IMG/VR virus record: IMGVR_UViG_3300003321_000579
Location: 1-36,066 of that record
Length of the DNA stretch: 36,066 nucleotides
Direction: 5' to 3' (one strand)
Source: a virus
Each line of letters opens with the position of its first letter. Position 1 is the stretch's first letter. The position numbers and the translations under genes were made by a program. Shown piece by piece: positions 30,625-36,066 of this stretch. The notes below the pieces were generated by a model. The model saw nothing but the letters and a program-made list of their open reading frames with translations. It did no database searches and was not told where the DNA came from.

Positions 30625-31076
30625 AAGCTCACCTCAGATCGCTGAACGGCCGGCTCACGGTCGAGTGCGAGGGCGCGAACGTTAAGGAGCTCGTCCGCTC
30701 GATCGCGCAGGTCCAGGAAATTCTGGACGCGGACAGCTCGTGTGGGCTGTGCGGCTCGCAGCAGATTAAGTTCCGGGTGCGCCAGCGCGAGAAGGGGGGA
30801 AGGCGCTTTGATTTTTTCGAGCTTATCTGCGAGATCTGCCACGGCTTCCTGGAGTTCGGGCAGAAGACCGACATGGTGTCGCTGTACCCCAAGCGCAAGG
30901 GCGAATCGGGCACCTGGCTGCCTAACCGCGGGTGGGTGCGCTATGAGGGCGGGGCCCGCCAGGAGGGCACCCACCCGTCCGCGCCAGCCAGCGCGCCCGC
31001 GGCCCGGTATAGTCAACACCCCAAGTCCAACCCGCCAGCGCCACAGCGCGCGCCCGTGCAGCCAAGGCGGCCCTGA
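30621..31076 (+). CDS. Zinc-ribbon phage protein of unknown function
   Basis: 151 residues from ATG at 30621 with CGGAGGG upstream, overlapping the previous stop by ATGA. The first 45 residues resemble a helical start (LVRSIAQVQEILDAD). CGLCGSQQIKFRVRQ, with a second pair at CEICHGFLEFGQKTDM, gives a four-Cys zinc ribbon near 47-80, followed by LYPKRKGESGTWLPNRGWVR. I recall the same order in other phages, where it is uncharacterised. The last 45 residues are Pro/Ala/Ser/His-rich and disordered. Confidence 0.75.
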   Translation: MKAHLRSLNGRLTVECEGANVKELVRSIAQVQEILDADSSCGLCGSQQIKFRVRQREKGGRRFDFFELICEICHGFLEFGQKTDMVSLYPKRKGESGTWLPNRGWVRYEGGARQEGTHPSAPASAPAARYSQHPKSNPPAPQRAPVQPRRP

Positions 31077-31080
31077 GTGA

Positions 31081-31107
31081 AGACCTATTGCCAGGTCTGT
31101 GTATAGG
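31081..31107 (+). promoter_or_regulatory. Hairpin next to a TATAGG box
   Basis: AGACCT (31081-31086) and AGGTCT (31093-31098) form a hairpin, and TATAGG (31102-31107) follows. It could be a repressor-controlled promoter for the following genes; the ~50-nt leader ends in GAGGA before the ATG at 31161. No -35 match. Confidence 0.35.
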
Positions 31108-31160
31108 GACGATACGGACCGTGGGGATCGCGCTCCGGTCCCACCGAGGAAAAAGCGCAA

Positions 31161-31346
31161 ATGATCTATCGCTACGCCTGGGGCCCGCGGTTCCGTGTTC
31201 CAGGCCTGCCCGTGCTCGACCGCAAAGGCCAACCGTGCCGCATCTTGGTGCGCGGCGCGATGAATAGCGCACTGATCGAATTCGAGGACGGCGCTCAGTT
31301 CGTGGTCAGCCGGAACGCGCTTCGGAGGATTCGCGATGCCTCATAA
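31161..31346 (+). CDS. Small beta-rich protein (61 residues)
   Basis: ATG with GAGGAAAAA upstream. The sequence (MIYRYAWGPRFRVPGLPVLD, then GQPCRILVRGAMNSALIEFE and GAQFVVSRNALRRI) has the strand-turn-strand pattern of an SH3-like or small beta-barrel fold. Similar short ORFs occur in phage early regions without known function. It overlaps the RusA gene by 11 nt. Confidence 0.65.
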   Translation: MIYRYAWGPRFRVPGLPVLDRKGQPCRILVRGAMNSALIEFEDGAQFVVSRNALRRIRDAS

Positions 31347-31911
31347 GCCCGGCTGCGTCTGCCTTGAATGCGACCTCGCCGCCGCCGAGCGGAAGGCGTG
31401 GGATTCCCTGCAGATTAACGGGCCGATGCATTTCAAGTCATGGCCGTTGCCCGCTGAAAAGATCCCGCGCCGGCGCCTCGGAGTTGCGCCGTCCTACGTC
31501 GCGGACGGCCTCGAGCGGGTGCTGATCATGCTCTACGGCCCGGTGCCGGCCAAGAAAAACAAGCTGCGCCCGCGGAGTCGCGGCTCGAAGGGCCGGGCGC
31601 ACATGTACGACGAGAAGACCGCGGGCGCGATCGAGGCCCTTGCGACCCAGGCCCGGATTCAGTGGGGCCCGCGACGCGCGATCGCGCACCCGGAGCTCTA
31701 TTTCCGGTTCGAGGTCGCCAACTCTGCGGCAGACAAGGACGGTATGCTCACCACCGTGCTCGACTGCCTAAAAACCGCTGGAGTGCTTCACGACGACTCG
31801 ATTCGGTGGTGCAACGGTGTTCACGTGAACTATCCGGCCGAGATCGTCTTGCCCGATCGGGTGGGCTGCCAGATCCTGCTGGTGTTCCCGCAGGGAGCGG
31901 CGGGTGCATAG
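31336..31911 (+). CDS. RusA-like Holliday junction resolvase
   Basis: 191 residues with CGGAGG upstream. The RusA core begins at about residue 62: MLYGPVPAKKNKLRPRSRGS, then helical ALATQARIQW, FRFEVANS, and the catalytic acid cluster ADKDGMLTTVLDCLKTAGVL plus HDDS (D133, D135, D143, D153-D154 region). The enzyme cuts four-way DNA junctions, probably resolving recombination intermediates or branched replication products before packaging. The first 60 residues add an extra segment with a CVCLEC zinc-like motif. It is the only recombination gene recognised here. Confidence 0.82.
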   Translation: MPHKPGCVCLECDLAAAERKAWDSLQINGPMHFKSWPLPAEKIPRRRLGVAPSYVADGLERVLIMLYGPVPAKKNKLRPRSRGSKGRAHMYDEKTAGAIEALATQARIQWGPRRAIAHPELYFRFEVANSAADKDGMLTTVLDCLKTAGVLHDDSIRWCNGVHVNYPAEIVLPDRVGCQILLVFPQGAAGA

Positions 31912-32220
31912 ATGAAGTTCGGCAAGGGAGACCTGGTGTCGATCGATGGGCAAGCCGGCCGGGTACCGATCGCGACGTGCTTCGAGCTGTGCGCGCTGGA
32001 GGATCTTCCTGTCGGCATTCCGTATGCCCGGCTCGTCCTGCGCTGGTTGAACGAGGACGGGTTTACGCACATCGCCCTGCTCTCGCACCCATTCCGCGAG
32101 CGCAGCGGCCGCGAGATCACCGTAACGTTCGTCGCGCTGCTCGACCGCGCCGGCCGCTGGACCGACCAGAACGGCCAGCGCTTGACCATCACACGATTGT
32201 TTGCAAAGGAGGGCCAGTAA
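31912..32220 (+). CDS. Unknown small protein (102 residues)
   Basis: The ATG directly follows the RusA stop, with GGGAGCGG about 14 nt upstream. It is mixed beta/alpha (MKFGKGDLVSIDGQAGRVPI, then FELCALEDLPVGIPYARLVL and HIALLSHPFRERSGREITVT). The opening resembles short beta-barrel proteins such as KOW or Tudor-like modules. Not recognised. Confidence 0.6.
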   Translation: MKFGKGDLVSIDGQAGRVPIATCFELCALEDLPVGIPYARLVLRWLNEDGFTHIALLSHPFRERSGREITVTFVALLDRAGRWTDQNGQRLTITRLFAKEGQ

Positions 32221-32224
32221 ACCC

Positions 32225-32479
32225 ATGGCACAGTCGCCAATGTGCGAACGCTGCAGCCTTCCGCATCCGCCCCTGGTTGAGTGCATCCAGGCGCAGGCCG
32301 ACCAGATGAAGAAGCTGTTGATCCTGGTGGGCGATGTGGGGAGGTGCGGCAAATGTGGCGCGACCGTCTTTTGGGTCCGTCACTTATCAGGCGCGAAGGC
32401 GCCATACACCCAGGCGGGTTTGATCCACTTCGTGGACTGCCCGTTTTCAGAAGAGATTCGAAAGGAGCGTGCCCAGTGA
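32225..32479 (+). CDS. Zinc-binding small protein (conserved phage type)
   Basis: 84 residues from ATG at 32225 with AAAGGAGGG about 12 nt upstream. It has MCERCSLPHPPL, then CGKCGATVFWVRHLSGAKAP and a GLIHFVDCPF Cys, so at least five cysteines. This fits the common phage zinc-ribbon pattern CGKC-x(3)-FWV...GKxAPYT..GLxHF..CP. Function unknown. The stop overlaps the next start (GTGA). Confidence 0.75.
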   Translation: MAQSPMCERCSLPHPPLVECIQAQADQMKKLLILVGDVGRCGKCGATVFWVRHLSGAKAPYTQAGLIHFVDCPFSEEIRKERAQ

Positions 32480-32802
32480 GAAAGAGCGCACCTATCGATC
32501 GCCCGCCCGCGGTCCTGCGCCTGCTGCGCGAGGTCGCCGCCCGGCACCGGCTGCCCCACTGGATGGAGCTGTGCAGGAGCGGCGGCCCGCGTATCTACAT
32601 GCCCGCCAAGCGCGAAGCCGCCGCCCGGCTACGCGATCGCGGCTATTCGCTGCCCCAGGTGGGCCATTACCTGGGCGGCATCCACCACACGAGCGTGTTG
32701 TGGCTGCTGAACCACACACCGCGCGTCCAGCCTGAGCGGCCGTCCGTAGAGCACGAGTTCGTGGTGCCCGTTCCCGATCTCAGCGGGGAGTGGGCGATTT
32801 GA
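32476..32802 (+). CDS. DnaA domain-IV-like DNA-binding protein
   Basis: 108 residues from GTG at 32476, with AAAGGAG upstream. The core LRDRGYSLPQVGHYLGGIHHTSVLWLL (about 56-82) follows the DnaA C-terminal HTH pattern, where YSLPQIGR.LGR.HSTV contacts the DnaA box. No AAA+ domain is present. It could direct host DnaA or act as a box-binding phage initiator or competitor. It sits beside the initiator-like gene that contains DnaA-box-like sites, which makes the pairing attractive. TTGA overlap with the next ORF. Confidence 0.75.
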   Translation: MRKSAPIDRPPAVLRLLREVAARHRLPHWMELCRSGGPRIYMPAKREAAARLRDRGYSLPQVGHYLGGIHHTSVLWLLNHTPRVQPERPSVEHEFVVPVPDLSGEWAI

Positions 32803-33122
32803 CTCCCAAGAGCTATCTCGCCAAGTTGTCGCTTCTCCGTGATGAATGCCAGCCATCTGGAGACTGCCGCGAGAATCTGCTCTGCCAGCGGTGTGGCGGG
32901 TGCATGGCGCACTGCACCTGCCCGCCGCCCGCCTGGCGACGCATTCCCGTTGCGCCGAACCTACGATCGAAGGAGCCCGAGACCCTTGTCAGCGCCCGTG
33001 TCACCGTTCCGCCCGTTGCATCAAAAGGCTTTCCTCGTTCAAGAGGCCGTCGCGCGACTGCCCGGCATGCCCAAGGCCGCGGCATTGCTCTACGGAAGGA
33101 TGGCCAGGTTTACCGCCCATGA
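32799..33122 (+). CDS. Possible cysteine-rich small protein overlapping the initiator gene
   Basis: TTG at 32799 overlaps the previous stop, with GGGGAG upstream. The N-terminal ~55 residues contain CRENLLCQRCGGCMAHCTCP, a dense six-Cys motif that looks like a zinc site. The tail of the ORF lies over the initiator gene in another frame and is probably not conserved. The Cys-rich half is the only part I would defend. Confidence 0.4.
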   Translation: MTPKSYLAKLSLLRDECQPSGDCRENLLCQRCGGCMAHCTCPPPAWRRIPVAPNLRSKEPETLVSARVTVPPVASKGFPRSRGRRATARHAQGRGIALRKDGQVYRP

Positions 33123-33762
33123 CGGCCAGTGCTTTGCCAGCGTCGACTACCTGGCGCGCGAGCTGCATGCGTCCACACGCAGCGTCGAGCGCTGGATGGC
33201 GGCGCTTGTAAGCGCGAAGCTGATCCGCCGCGAGTACCGCTATGCACTCCGGTCGAAGGTCACCGTGTTCCTGCCGCATCCGTGCTTTGGAGCGCCGCCA
33301 CCCGAGCCGCAGCCGGTCCAGCTCTCCCTTTTTCCACAAGCGGTGGAAAACCTGTGCAAAACTCCGCTCGGGGAGGTGGGCGCGGCCTCCGCGGCCGAAG
33401 TGGAAAACCTGTGGAAATCCGGTGGATTTCCTGTGGGCACGTCCGCCAGTTCTGTCGGGTCAGATCCGCCAACTTTGGCGGACCCTTCTATAGAACTGAG
33501 AGGCTCGAATGACGAGCGGGAGAGTAGTCGGTCTGCCGCGAGCGTTCCGGACCCTCCTCCGGTTGCCGGCGAGCGCTCCGGCCGCCCGTTCGTCGTCCGC
33601 CCCGCCGCGCACACGGCGCGCGACGTCGCGCGCACGGAGCTTGGCTGGCACCAACCCCCCACCCGGTCGGACAGCCCGCCCAGGCGCACGCAAACCAGCG
33701 CCGCGGAGTTCGCCGAGCAAATAGCGGAGCTGGCGCGCCGCCGGCGTATTCCTTCACCTTAG
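32986..33762 (+). CDS. Replication-initiator-like HTH protein
   Basis: 258 residues from TTG at 32986, with AAGGAG 10 nt upstream; GTG at 32998 is an alternative. Residues ~5-105 are a winged-helix of the HTH_36 type: KAFLVQEAVARLPGMPKAAA, then CFASVDYLARELHASTRSVE and MAALVSAKLIRREYRYAL. The C-terminal 150 residues are Pro/Ser-rich and disordered, then end ARTELGWHQPPTRSDSPPRR. Related phage proteins bind origin repeats. Its own coding sequence contains DnaA-box-like sites at 33330-33431, as in lambda gene O. Confidence 0.75.
   Translation: MSAPVSPFRPLHQKAFLVQEAVARLPGMPKAAALLYGRMARFTAHDGQCFASVDYLARELHASTRSVERWMAALVSAKLIRREYRYALRSKVTVFLPHPCFGAPPPEPQPVQLSLFPQAVENLCKTPLGEVGAASAAEVENLWKSGGFPVGTSASSVGSDPPTLADPSIELRGSNDERESSRSAASVPDPPPVAGERSGRPFVVRPAAHTARDVARTELGWHQPPTRSDSPPRRTQTSAAEFAEQIAELARRRRIPSP
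33330..33431. other. Origin-like cluster of DnaA-box-like sites and repeats
   Basis: TTTTCCACA (33330-33338) and TGTGCAAAA (33353-33361, reverse TTTTGCACA) match the TTWTNCACA box. TGTGGAAAT (33410-33418) matches with one mismatch. GTGGAAAACCTGTG is directly repeated at 33343 and 33400. GGAAATCC and GGATTTCC (33413-33420, 33424-33431) form an inverted repeat. The cluster lies inside the initiator-like gene and 57 nt separates the direct copies. Confidence 0.5.
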
Positions 33763-33780
33763 AAAGCCGAAAAACAAAGC

Positions 33781-33817
33781 GGGCCCCCCGAGGCCTTGCC
33801 TGCGCCTCGAGAGGCCC
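33781..33817 (-). terminator. Terminator for the reverse gene pair
   Basis: GGGCC and GAGGC pair with GCCTC and GGCCC in a two-step hairpin. On the reverse strand it is followed by GCTTTGTTTTTC, a good U-rich tail. It also lies between convergent genes, so it may block the forward early transcript as well. Confidence 0.65.
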
Positions 33818-33848
33818 GAAGAGTTCAGAACTGGGCTGACCCTACGTT

Positions 33849-34154
33849 TTAGGACCCGACGACCGCAGTAACTTTCGCGTTGATCGCGTCGACGTTCCCC
33901 GCCGCAGCGTCGAGAGCATCCTGCGCCTGCTTGTCCACCGCAGCCGCGCCGGCCTGCTGCATTGCGATCAGCTTGTCGACGTTTGCGCCGAGCGCCTCAA
34001 TCGCCCCATTTAACTTGCTTGCATCCATCCGAAGGACCTCCAACTGTTGTTCAGCTCGTTCGAGCCGTTTGCTCATGGCGAGTAAGAGCTCTTCGGTGCG
34101 CTGGCGATCCATACGCAGCGAGTCGAGCAAAACCTGGAATTGCACCGGCGTCAT
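33849..34154 (-). CDS. Coiled-coil small protein
   Basis: 101 residues from ATG at 34154 (a longer reading begins upstream but lies over the preceding reverse gene). It starts MTPVQFQVLLDSLRMDRQRT, then is almost continuous heptad-rich helix (LEVLRMDASKLNGAIEALGA and NVDKLIAMQQAGAAAVDKQA). Not recognised. It is 8 nt after the stop of the reverse gene upstream and before the reverse terminator. Confidence 0.7.
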   Translation of the reverse strand: MTPVQFQVLLDSLRMDRQRTEELLLAMSKRLERAEQQLEVLRMDASKLNGAIEALGANVDKLIAMQQAGAAAVDKQAQDALDAAAGNVDAINAKVTAVVGS

Positions 34155-34162
34155 GCCGCCGC

Positions 34163-34729
34163 CTAATGTCTGCCGGCCTGCGCCATCTTCACCGGCTCCG
34201 CCGGCGTAACGACCAGGCCCGGCAAAGGGTCCGCGGCGAGGCCTCCGAGCGCAGGCGAATCTGCCCAATAGCAATCGGAGTCGGCAGGGTCATTCGGACT
34301 AACGTAAGCGTACAGCGCCGAGCGCTGGTTGCGGTTGCCTTGAATGTCGGTCGCCTCGGCGTCGAGCGAATCATACATGCCGGCGTGGGTGTCGGCGAGC
34401 CAGCCGGCGTTCTCGCACAGCAGCGCGGTTCGGCCTCCGCTGCCCTTCAGCGGAACGTTACCGAGGATGACGTATATGCTGATGTCGGTCGCCTGCATCG
34501 GGTTCATCGGCTGAACCTGGAATTGTGGGCGCGAGATCTGGATAGGAAGCGCGGCGCGCGGGTCGAGGACGTCGAACAGTTGGGCGTTCGGGTCCAACTT
34601 GGACGCGAATTCGAGCATGAGCAGGGCGTCGGCGCGCGGGACAAACAGGTACCAGAGTTCTCTCGGAACCGGCACCAGGCGGCCTCCCCATGAGAGGAAG
34701 TTCACCAGGAAGGGCGGTTGCTGCTGCAT
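34163..34729 (-). CDS. Unknown protein (188 residues), reverse
   Basis: ATG at 34729 with AAGGAGA 11 nt upstream on the reverse strand. The sequence has strand-rich parts (LWYLFVPRADALLMLEFASK, then ISRPQFQVQPMNPMQATDIS and IYVILGNVPLKGSGGRTALL) and no motif I know. It heads a two-gene reverse unit with a coiled-coil protein. Divergent transcription against the HNH gene, across a palindrome at the HNH start, makes a shared control point likely. Reverse genes at this end of phages are often cargo or late accessory genes. Confidence 0.7.
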   Translation of the reverse strand: MQQQPPFLVNFLSWGGRLVPVPRELWYLFVPRADALLMLEFASKLDPNAQLFDVLDPRAALPIQISRPQFQVQPMNPMQATDISIYVILGNVPLKGSGGRTALLCENAGWLADTHAGMYDSLDAEATDIQGNRNQRSALYAYVSPNDPADSDCYWADSPALGGLAADPLPGLVVTPAEPVKMAQAGRH

Positions 34730-34767
34730 AAACGGGGTTCTCCTTTGTCGGGCGGCCTCGGGCCGCT

Positions 34768-34787
34768 CGATCTACTGTAGTAGATCG
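34768..34787. promoter_or_regulatory. Palindrome over the HNH start: operator with embedded TAnnnT box
   Basis: CGATCTACT (34768-34776) and AGTAGATCG (34779-34787) are perfect 9-bp arms around GT. TACTGT (34773-34778) lies in it and ends 8 nt before the GTG at 34787. The palindrome covers the box and reaches the start codon, so a bound dimer would shut off initiation. It also sits in the divergent region of the reverse gene. Confidence 0.6.
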
Positions 34788-35128
34788 TGGCCCGAACGCT
34801 GCCCACGCCCTGCACACAGCAGGGATGCCCGGAGCTGGTCGCCGGCGGCGGCCGCTGCGCGAAGCACCGCGATCCGCGTCCAGTCGCGGACACTGCCTGG
34901 GTATACAACACGCAGCGATGGCGGCGCCTGCGCGTGTGGGTCATCGCGAATGAGCCGTGCTGCCGCGAGTGCGCCCGCGAGGGCCGTACCACGCTCGCGA
35001 CATCCATCGACCACATCCTCCCGATGGACCAGGGCGGTGCTGTCTGGGACGAACGAAACCTCCAGCCCTTATGCGACACCTGCCACAGCCGAAAGACCTT
35101 ACGGGAGAACCGATCCCAGAGGTGGTGA
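34787..35128 (+). CDS. HNH endonuclease, packaging-associated
   Basis: 113 residues from GTG. RRLRVWVIANEPCCRECARE at about 46-65 leads to IDHILPMDQGG (74-84), with the HNH His at 76, Asn in RNLQPLCDTC (Asn91) and His100; the two Cys pairs hold zinc. HNH proteins coded near the terminase are required for efficient cos cutting and packaging in HK97-like phages. If the window ends are joined this gene sits upstream of terS. It starts after a TAnnnT box inside a palindrome and has no ribosome site. Confidence 0.9.
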   Translation: MARTLPTPCTQQGCPELVAGGGRCAKHRDPRPVADTAWVYNTQRWRRLRVWVIANEPCCRECAREGRTTLATSIDHILPMDQGGAVWDERNLQPLCDTCHSRKTLRENRSQRW

Positions 35129-35137
35129 GGTCAGCGA

Positions 35138-35143
35138 TACAAT
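35138..35143 (+). promoter_or_regulatory. Candidate box before the holin-like gene
   Basis: TACAAT ends 10 nt before the GTG at 35154, close to but longer than the 7-8 nt spacing used elsewhere. No ribosome site. Confidence 0.35.
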
Positions 35144-35153
35144 CGATAGCCAA

Positions 35154-35417
35154 GTGCTCCAGAACATCATCATCCGGCGTGTTTTGAAGACGATGACGCA
35201 CGGCGACAAGGGCTCGACGCTCCTCGGAGTGCTCGCCGCTTGCCTGTTGGCAGCCAATATCGACTTCGCCACGATCGCCGCCGGCGACAAGAACAAAAGG
35301 GCGGTCGAGATCGCCAAGGCATGCGCCGTCGTGGCGCTCGTGTTGTGGGGCAGGTACATCGGCAAAGAGGACGTCGCGCAGCTCGTCGCGGACGCAGAAC
35401 AGGAGGGCCGACAGTGA
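35154..35417 (+). CDS. Small two-helix membrane protein, holin candidate
   Basis: 87 residues from GTG at 35154. Two hydrophobic segments, [20 protein letters not shown] and [16 protein letters not shown], are joined by a charged GDKNKR loop; the tail is acidic. This is the layout of class II holins and of a common uncharacterised phage membrane family. No endolysin was found next to it. The stop overlaps the collagen-like gene by GTGA, so the two are expressed together. Confidence 0.65.
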   Translation: MLQNIIIRRVLKTMTHGDKGSTLLGVLAACLLAANIDFATIAAGDKNKRAVEIAKACAVVALVLWGRYIGKEDVAQLVADAEQEGRQ

Positions 35418-35890
35418 GGGTCGCGTGCATCGTCGCTCTATGTATTGGGCTCGCGCGCCAAGCGCCCGCACAGAACCCGCCGCCGGCAACCACACTGTGC
35501 TTGATGGCTGCCAGTTCCACCGGCGTGCGCGTGTTCATGTGCCCGACAGTGGCGGGTCCTGCCGGCCCGCAGGGTCCTGCCGGGCCTCCTGGGCCTCAGG
35601 GTGTCGCCGGCCCGCAAGGTCCTGCCGGGCCTCCTGGGCCTCAAGGTGTCGCCGGGCCGCAAGGTCCTCCGGGGCCGGGTTCCTCGATCCCGGGTGTCGC
35701 CTGCGCCTCGAGCGACGGGCTGAATTACCTAATGGCGCAGCTCGTGGACCAGAACGGCAACCCGACCGGACAATGCCTGCGCCTGGTCATCGTCGGCAAC
35801 GCCATGATCGCCCGGGCAACCACGCCGCTATTGATCGCGCCGCAGGGCAGCGCCGCCCAGGTCCTTCCGATCGCCTTCGTCGGTAAGTGA
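35414..35890 (+). CDS. Secreted collagen-like protein
   Basis: 158 residues from GTG, with GGAGG upstream. Residues 1-20 are a signal peptide ([18 protein letters not shown], cleavage likely after APAQ). Residues ~48-88 are Gly-Pro-rich Gly-X-Y triplets, with two exact 15-residue copies. The C-terminal globular part starts [20 protein letters not shown] and ends in hydrophobic strands ([20 protein letters not shown]). Phage collagen-like segments usually sit in tail fibres as trimers. A signal peptide is unusual and suggests export to the periplasm or surface, for example in lysis or host surface change. Coupled to the holin-like gene. Confidence 0.75.
   Translation: MRVACIVALCIGLARQAPAQNPPPATTLCLMAASSTGVRVFMCPTVAGPAGPQGPAGPPGPQGVAGPQGPAGPPGPQGVAGPQGPPGPGSSIPGVACASSDGLNYLMAQLVDQNGNPTGQCLRLVIVGNAMIARATTPLLIAPQGSAAQVLPIAFVGK
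35573..35662 (+). repeat. 45-nt collagen repeat, two copies
   Basis: Two 45-nt units (35573-35617 and 35618-35662) encode [15 protein letters not shown] and are near identical in DNA. Shorter, related GPAGPQ and GPPGPG pieces flank them from 35555 to 35678. Confidence 0.85.
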
Positions 35891-35916
35891 CGAGCCACCC
35901 TCGGTGCGTGGTTTGT

Positions 35917-35922
35917 TAAACT
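35917..35922 (+). promoter_or_regulatory. TAnnnT box for a leaderless start
   Basis: TAAACT ends 7 nt before the ATG at 35930. No ribosome site between. It is preceded by only 26 nt after the collagen-like gene. Confidence 0.55.
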
Positions 35923-35929
35923 TGCGCCC

Positions 35930-36066
35930 ATGAATCCTGAGCACCTGTCCGTCCTCGCGGCGCTGATCCTCAGCGGCAAGCCCACCATGAGCAACGCCGC
36001 CGCGATCGAGACCGCGGCCGACTTGTTCAAGCGCGCCCAGGCGCTCTGTGCCAATCGAGCGGACCC
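35930..36066 (+). CDS. Partial small ORF running off the window
   Basis: The visible 45 residues (MNPEHLSVLAALILSGKPTM, then AAIETAADLFKRAQALCANR) are helical and look like the short proteins often found at the right end of phage genomes. The gene is cut by the window. If the ends are joined, the frame continues to a stop at 167-169 and gives 101 residues, but the added part is low-complexity Arg/Gly and is not convincing. Confidence 0.55.
   Translation, partial: MNPEHLSVLAALILSGKPTMSNAAAIETAADLFKRAQALCANRAD

Noticed and set aside
1-36066. tRNA or other stable RNA genes
   Set aside because: I found no T-loop-like GTTCGANTC with a matching acceptor stem in any intergenic gap. The gaps are short and explained by terminators, palindromes or promoters.

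Overview
The window reads as an essentially complete genome of a tailed phage with an HK97-type head and a long flexible tail (siphovirus morphology), or the equivalent prophage. The sequence is very G+C rich (about two thirds by eye, not computed), so long antisense ORFs are common and were treated as shadows. The host cannot be named. A soil or environmental high-GC bacterium (Alphaproteobacteria or Acidobacteriota) fits the protein flavour but is only a guess. HNH endonuclease, small terminase and large terminase would be neighbours if the two window ends are joined, and a small ORF runs off the right edge. The ends therefore probably lie at or near the packaging junction.

Layout. 1-564: gene-poor left end with runs of G, ending in a strong terminator. 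565-2356: a reverse DUF3489 gene diverges from a ParB-domain/DNA-methyltransferase fusion. 2353-9254: a conserved small ORF, TerS (P27 family), TerL, portal, S78 prohead protease, major capsid protein and a small accessory ORF. 9256-11506: head-tail connectors and tail-completion proteins. 11503-14870: a cargo block with three family-2 glycosyltransferases (one forward, two reverse), a SAM methyltransferase and several micro-ORFs, all between the tail-terminator gene and the tail-tube gene. 14891-26597: a small conserved protein, tail tube, tail chaperones joined by a probable -1 frameshift, a 1317-residue tape measure, and tail-tip/fibre proteins including a 1115-residue LamG protein with ten IASAEAFG repeats. 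26679-27388: XhlA-like holin candidate, ribbon-helix-helix candidate with its own palindrome, membrane micro-protein. 27522-33762: early/replication block with ParB, zinc-binding small proteins, RusA resolvase, a DnaA domain-IV-like protein and an initiator-like HTH gene that carries an internal origin-like repeat cluster. 33849-34729: two reverse genes. 34787-36066: HNH, holin-like protein, secreted collagen-like protein and a partial ORF.

Most genes have good AGGAG-type ribosome sites and sit in ATGA/GTGA overlaps. A second class of starts has no ribosome site: seven genes begin 7 or 8 nt after a TAnnnT box, which is the layout of leaderless transcripts. This shared signal, the glycosyltransferase cargo block and the origin-like cluster inside the initiator gene are the three most interesting observations. 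I recognise no integrase, DNA polymerase, helicase, primase or endolysin.
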